Source: Paenibacillus sinopodophylli
GTDB lineage: Bacteria; Bacillota; Bacilli; Paenibacillales; Paenibacillaceae
Direction: 5' to 3'
Assembly (NCBI RefSeq): GCF_005930355.1
Contig: NZ_VDBO01000001.1
Span: 1,089,339-1,153,338, forward strand
Length of the DNA: 64,000 nucleotides
A program made the translations under genes and the position numbers. Positions 59,783 through 64,000 of the stretch are shown one piece after another. How positions within the stretch are numbered: position 1 is the stretch's first letter; each line of letters starts with the position of its first letter. The notes below the pieces were generated by a model. That model was not told the origin of the DNA, searched no databases, and saw only the letters and a program-made list of their open reading frames with translations.

Positions 59783-61837
59783 CTAGTCCAGCTGTTCCCC
59801 TTGAAAAAATTGATCCTGCTGAAGCACGCTGCGTACTCTTGCGAACGCTTCATTCGACCAGAAGTCGTCACGTTCAGTTAACTCTCCCGCGTCTTCCCTT
59901 GCAAGCTCAAGCACCTCATAATCTGCTACCATATCTGCTAAGCGGAATTCTGGCAAGCCGCTCTGCTTCGTGCCAAAGAAGTCCCCGGGACCGCGTATCT
60001 CAAGGTCGCGCCGCGACACCTCAAAGCCGTCATCCGTATCCGTCATGACCTCCATCCGCTCTTTCCCAGTTTCCGATTTAGGATCAGCTACCAGAATACA
60101 ATGCGATTGATGCTCGCCTCGGCCAACCCGTCCGCGCAGTTGATGCAGCTGCGACAAGCCAAAACGCTCAGCATCCATAATAATCATGAGCGTTGCATTC
60201 GGAACATCAACGCCAACCTCGACGACTGTCGTCGCTACGAGCACTTGCGATTCATTAGCGCCGAAGGCTCCCATGACCGTTTCCTTCTCCGCTGCAGAGA
60301 GCCGCCCGTGAAGCAGGCCTATACGCAAATCAGGAAAAGATTGCTGGGTTTGAACATACAGGTCAATGGCATTCTGCACATCAATCTTCTCTGATTCTTC
60401 AATCAGCGGACAGATCAAATACGCTTGCCGTCCTTTGCTGACTTCCTTCCGAATAAAGCCGAGTACACGCTCCATCATACTGTGCTTCACCCAATAGGTT
60501 TTAATCGGCTTTCGTCCTTTCGGGCGCTCCCGTATCGTTGACACATCCATATCGCCGAAAGCTGTAATCGCCATCGTTCTTGGGATTGGTGTAGCCGTCA
60601 TCGTAAGCACATCGGGGTTCATCCCTTTGCGGCGCAGAACACTGCGCTGGTTGACACCGAAACGGTGCTGCTCGTCCACAACGACAAGCCCCAAGCTTCG
60701 GAAAAAAACATCGTCCTGAATAAGCGCATGCGTCCCGATAACAATATCAATCAATCCCATTTGAAGCCCGGCAAGTAAATCTCTTCGTTTGCGCTCAGTC
60801 AGACTTCCCGTTAATAACGCAACCTGAATTCCGAGCGCTGAGAACATTTTGGTTAGCGAGCGCAAATGCTGGTCAGCTAAAATTTCAGTTGGCACCATTA
60901 AGGCACCTTGGTGACCCGACTTGACCGCAACATATAGCGCGATCGCCGAGACGACCGTTTTACCCGATCCGACATCGCCCTGCAGCAACCGGTTCATACA
61001 GGAGGGTCTTCGCATATCTACGCAAATTTCATTGACGACCTTCTTCTGGGCATCCGTCAGCTCGAAAGGCAGCGTCGCAGCGAATTGCCGTATCGTCTCA
61101 CTTTCGATGCGATGTGCAATACCGTCATTACGTTTGCGATTAATCGCTCTGTAAGCCTGCAGCTTTAATTGGAACAAGAAAAGCTCCTCGTAGACGAGTC
61201 TTCTGCGGGCCTCCTGGCCAGCCTTCGTATCGTCAGGTAGATGAATGCGCTCAACCGCTTCGCGCCGAGCCATCAGCCCATGCTTGCGAACAAGCTCCTG
61301 AGGCAACATTTCTTCGATCATAGTCCCATATTGGGTTAACGCTTGCCGTATCGTCTTGCGCATCCACGGCTGCGTAATAGCCCCGCCGACCGAGTAAACA
61401 GGCTGCAGCGTGCCTGTCTTCGCAGCTCCGCCGCTGCCTGGAAACTCAGAATCCGAAATCGTCATTTGCAGGCGCTGCTGTTCCCATTTGCCTGTAAGCA
61501 TAATCTCGCGGCCAATCGTCAACTGATCCTGCAGGAAATGGCGATTAAACCATACAGCTGTTACGAGCCACTGACCAACCTCCACTTTACAGGTCAATCT
61601 TGACTTGCTTTTTCCATAGCGCTGCAGCATAGGGATGCCTCGAACATGTCCGAGCACCGTAACCTTCTCGCCTTCCTTCACGTCGGTGAGCTCGCGAATA
61701 CGGTAATCCTCATAACGGAAGGGGAAGTAGTCGAGTAGGTCTGCAACGGTTTTCACGCCAAAGGCGTGAAGCTCCACTTCCTTGGGAGCACTCACGCCTT
61801 TGATTTGCCGAACAATCATTTGGTCCAGCGTCATCAT
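59783..61837 (-). CDS. recG: ATP-dependent DNA helicase RecG
   Basis: Remodels stalled replication forks and branch-migrates recombination intermediates, 684 residues. N-terminal wedge domain (SAPKEVELHAFGVKTVADLL; DVKEGEKVTVLGHVRG), Walker A LQGDVGSGKTVV, DEQH box VVVDEQHRFGVNQR, motif III TATPIPRTMA and motif VI HQLRGRVGRGEHQSHC. Full length. It starts 3 bases after the degV stop, so the two are cotranscribed. Confidence 0.97.
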   Translation of the reverse strand: MMTLDQMIVRQIKGVSAPKEVELHAFGVKTVADLLDYFPFRYEDYRIRELTDVKEGEKVTVLGHVRGIPMLQRYGKSKSRLTCKVEVGQWLVTAVWFNRHFLQDQLTIGREIMLTGKWEQQRLQMTISDSEFPGSGGAAKTGTLQPVYSVGGAITQPWMRKTIRQALTQYGTMIEEMLPQELVRKHGLMARREAVERIHLPDDTKAGQEARRRLVYEELFLFQLKLQAYRAINRKRNDGIAHRIESETIRQFAATLPFELTDAQKKVVNEICVDMRRPSCMNRLLQGDVGSGKTVVSAIALYVAVKSGHQGALMVPTEILADQHLRSLTKMFSALGIQVALLTGSLTERKRRDLLAGLQMGLIDIVIGTHALIQDDVFFRSLGLVVVDEQHRFGVNQRSVLRRKGMNPDVLTMTATPIPRTMAITAFGDMDVSTIRERPKGRKPIKTYWVKHSMMERVLGFIRKEVSKGRQAYLICPLIEESEKIDVQNAIDLYVQTQQSFPDLRIGLLHGRLSAAEKETVMGAFGANESQVLVATTVVEVGVDVPNATLMIIMDAERFGLSQLHQLRGRVGRGEHQSHCILVADPKSETGKERMEVMTDTDDGFEVSRRDLEIRGPGDFFGTKQSGLPEFRLADMVADYEVLELAREDAGELTERDDFWSNEAFARVRSVLQQDQFFQGEQLD

Positions 61838-61840
61838 CTA

Positions 61841-62695
61841 TCACATCCTGTACATAAACACAGCTGAAGCACCTGGTCCGGTATGTGTGCCAATAACTGC
61901 GCCAATGGTCGTCCAGCCCGTTTCTTGAACATTGAACTCGGATTTAATCAGCGCACAAAGATCATCGGCTGTATCTTTTTTGAAGCTATAGGCTATCGTC
62001 ATTCCCACAGGCTCGTCTCCATAGGTTTGTTTCAGAAGTTCAACAATCCGTGACATTGCTTTCTTCGAACCGCGAATCTTATCCACCGCAAGCACGACGC
62101 CATCGGAGTCTAAGGATAATATCGGCTTAATGTTAAGAATGGAACCAATCAGCGCAGAAGCCTTGCCAATTCGCCCACCCTTCTGCAAATATTCCAATGT
62201 ATCTACTAAAAAGTATAACTGCGTATCGCGCTCACGCTGCTGGATGGCCTCGATAATACGTTCTTTGGACTCTCCCGCTTGCGCCATTTCGGCTGCCTTG
62301 ACCACACGCATCCCGAACCCGTAAGAAGCAGAGCGCGAGTCTATAATCGTAATATCCGATTGCTCTTCCAGCATGGAATGGGCAATCGTCGCTGATTGGT
62401 ATGTCCCACTGAGCGCCGCCGATAAATGAATCGAAATAATAGGCGAATCCGCGTCTTCCGCTATCAATCTCGTATATACATCAGAGAATTCGTTTGGTGA
62501 AGGCTGAGACGTAGTAGGAAGCACGGCAGATTGCGCAAGCTTCTCGTAGAAATTATCCGACTTGATCGTAACCGCGTCCAGAAACGTCTCTTCGCCAAAC
62601 AGTACTTTCAGCGGGACCATAGAGATCCCGAGCCGCTCCCTCACATCTGCAGGAATATCAGCCGTACTGTCCGTTACGATTCGGACTTTCCCCAT
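61841..62695 (-). CDS. degV: DegV family fatty-acid-binding protein
   Basis: Binds a fatty acid for phosphorylation by the FakA kinase, 284 residues. The start is the ATG of MGKVRIVTDSTADIPADV (AGGAGG site); an in-frame TTG two codons upstream is less suitable. Motifs: STADIP, TTSQPSPNEF (Ser/Thr lipid-binding), IIDSRSASYGFGM and GTHTGPGA near the C-terminus. It sits directly before recG and after the fakA-like gene, so kinase and binding protein are made together. Confidence 0.9.
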   Translation of the reverse strand: MGKVRIVTDSTADIPADVRERLGISMVPLKVLFGEETFLDAVTIKSDNFYEKLAQSAVLPTTSQPSPNEFSDVYTRLIAEDADSPIISIHLSAALSGTYQSATIAHSMLEEQSDITIIDSRSASYGFGMRVVKAAEMAQAGESKERIIEAIQQRERDTQLYFLVDTLEYLQKGGRIGKASALIGSILNIKPILSLDSDGVVLAVDKIRGSKKAMSRIVELLKQTYGDEPVGMTIAYSFKKDTADDLCALIKSEFNVQETGWTTIGAVIGTHTGPGASAVFMYRM

Positions 62696-62730
62696 AATCA
62701 ATTCCTCCTAATCTTATACCCACTACAAGC

Positions 62731-64000
62731 TTATTCCAATGCAAAAACATAAGGATACAGCGGTTGCCCGCCCTTATGTACTTCAAGCTCCAGCTCTGGG
62801 TATTGTTCACCAATCCACTCGCAAAGCGAAGCCGTTTCAGCTGCATCAGCTTCCTCGCCGGATAAGATCGTGAGCAAATCTCCGCCTGCGTCTAGCATGC
62901 TGGCCACTAGACCTTGACAAGCCTCCTGCAGCGCGGCTTTCGATACGACGATCGTCTTTTCTTTGATGCCGATATAATCGCCTTCACGAATGTCAACGCC
63001 TTCAATCGTCGTATCACGGACAGCCTTCGTCACTTGCCCCGAAACGACCTGCTCCGCAGCATTCTTCATCCAGACGCTGTTGCGCTCGGCTGTTTCCTCT
63101 TCTTTGAATGCGAGTACCGCTGCTAAGCCTTGCGGAATGGTACGCGTCGGTATGATGGTGACACTGCGCTCACTCAGTTCGGCAGCCTGCTCCGCGGCTA
63201 ATATAATATTTCCGTTATTCGGAAGAATATAAATATGCTCTGCTGACAGCGCTTCGATCGCTTTCACGAAATCCTCTGTACTCGGATTCATCGTTTGTCC
63301 GCCGGATAATACCGTATCCACTTCATTCTCTAAGAAGATATCGGCAATGCCTTCGCCTAATGCGACTGCAATGATACCGAAAGGTGCTGTTTCGAATACT
63401 TGTCCCGGAGGGACCCCTTGTACGCCTTCGCCTGCGAGCAGCTCGGCTGCTGAATAATCCGCAGTGCCGCTGCCTGCTTGCTCATGCTCAAGCAAATCAC
63501 GATGCTGCTCGCGCATGTTCAGAATATGAATATCCGTCAATTCACCATACGGCAACGATAGATTCAGTACATCCCCGGGCTTGCGTGAGTGCACATGAAC
63601 CTTAATGATATCGTCTTCTGCTATAACCAGAATGGAATCTCCGTCTTTGCTAAGGGCACGTTTGTAAGCGGATTCATCAAAAAACGCTCCGGCTTGCCCT
63701 TTGAGCTTGCGATTAATGAAAAACTCCATGTCATATAGAAACTCAATCTCTTCTGTTGAGAGACGCGATTGTGCAGAGAGCTGTTCCGGTTTGCGAACAG
63801 AAGGTGGAGACGTTGGCACTGCTACCTGTTCTGGAGGTGCTGCTTCTGAGCCAATATCATACGTATCAAGCTGTCCGTCAACCTCCAATAGGCTTCGCAA
63901 GAATCCTTCATAAATGAACACAAGGCCTTGTCCGCCAGAATCGACAACACCAACCTGCTTCAGCACCGGCAATAAATCCGGTGTGCGCTGCAGCGCGTCG
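62731..64000 (-). CDS. DAK2-domain fatty acid kinase subunit FakA-like (YloV), 5' end missing
   Basis: ATP-dependent kinase that phosphorylates DegV/FakB-bound fatty acids, C-terminal 420 residues of a protein usually near 560. The frame is open to the window edge (RTPDLLPVLKQVGVVDSGGQ at the start, the end of the DAK2 domain), so the ORF start near 63972 is not the real start. The C-terminal domain shows DSILVIAEDDIIKVHVHSRK and IYILPNNGNIILAAEQAAEL. Upstream of degV by 36 bases and read in the same direction. Confidence 0.88.
   Translation of the reverse strand, partial: DALQRTPDLLPVLKQVGVVDSGGQGLVFIYEGFLRSLLEVDGQLDTYDIGSEAAPPEQVAVPTSPPSVRKPEQLSAQSRLSTEEIEFLYDMEFFINRKLKGQAGAFFDESAYKRALSKDGDSILVIAEDDIIKVHVHSRKPGDVLNLSLPYGELTDIHILNMREQHRDLLEHEQAGSGTADYSAAELLAGEGVQGVPPGQVFETAPFGIIAVALGEGIADIFLENEVDTVLSGGQTMNPSTEDFVKAIEALSAEHIYILPNNGNIILAAEQAAELSERSVTIIPTRTIPQGLAAVLAFKEEETAERNSVWMKNAAEQVVSGQVTKAVRDTTIEGVDIREGDYIGIKEKTIVVSKAALQEACQGLVASMLDAGGDLLTILSGEEADAAETASLCEWIGEQYPELELEVHKGGQPLYPYVFALE

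Noticed and set aside
1-64000. CRISPR arrays, tRNA or rRNA genes and prophage structural genes.
   Set aside because: No regular spaced repeats, no cloverleaf-type sequences and no capsid, tail or terminase frames were seen.

Overview
The window is a piece of chromosome from a spore-forming, low-to-moderate GC Firmicute, most probably Paenibacillus or a close relative. The evidence is strong AGGAGG ribosome sites with occasional TTG/GTG starts, sporulation and germination genes (ylbJ, spoVIF, a gerA-gerC-gerB operon, a YjcZ-type peptide), FapR control of lipid genes, LplB/YtcP-type sugar permeases with YesM/YesN-type regulators, and a TPP riboswitch. Both ends cut through genes: fabH on the left and a fakA/yloV-like DAK2 gene on the right.

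The two ends are housekeeping, read mostly on the minus strand. On the right lie fakA-like, degV, recG and spoVIF; on the left lie rsmD-coaD, ylbJ, sepM, tmcAL, yceD-rpmF and fapR-plsX-fabH. The roughly 50 kb between rsmD (8.7 kb) and spoVIF (59.4 kb) look accessory. At 8.7-17 kb is a low-gene region. It holds a candidate iron-regulated small RNA with a Fur-like box, a decayed SOS cassette with two LexA boxes, a dying IS3 element, IS256 and IS3 remnants, a broken alpha/beta hydrolase and several AT-rich genes of unknown role.

At 17.4-29.9 kb is a complete polysaccharide-utilisation locus, all on the minus strand: a secreted family 8 polysaccharide lyase with nested discoidin-like domains, a lipoprotein binding protein, two permeases, a sensor kinase, an AraC-type response regulator and a family 88 unsaturated uronyl hydrolase. 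Active-site spacing favours glycosaminoglycans (hyaluronan or chondroitin type) over xanthan. The lyase gene and the transporter operon carry the same promoter element at the same distance from their starts, which ties the locus together.

At 30-49.6 kb are a YjcZ peptide, a NucB-like lipoprotein, an MFS exporter, a FAD/Rieske oxidoreductase, a cell-wall glucosaminidase, an ankyrin protein, a riboswitch-controlled thiamine-precursor transporter, a glycosyltransferase-methyltransferase fusion, the spore germination receptor operon and a PadR/HAAS pair. At 50-59 kb are a TetR/short-chain dehydrogenase pair with two matched operators and flanking repeats, two aminoglycoside-phosphotransferase-like kinases with a GNAT acetyltransferase, an intact SOS cassette (WYL-like small protein, Y-family polymerase, YolD-like protein), and an SRAP/HMCES-type protein.

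The most interesting points are the candidate Fur-controlled small RNA at 8.8 kb, the intact and decayed SOS cassettes with identical LexA-box spacing, the shared promoter of the lyase locus, and the discoidin domains placed inside the lyase catalytic fold. No CRISPR array, tRNA or rRNA was seen. All function calls come from reading motifs; no search was run.
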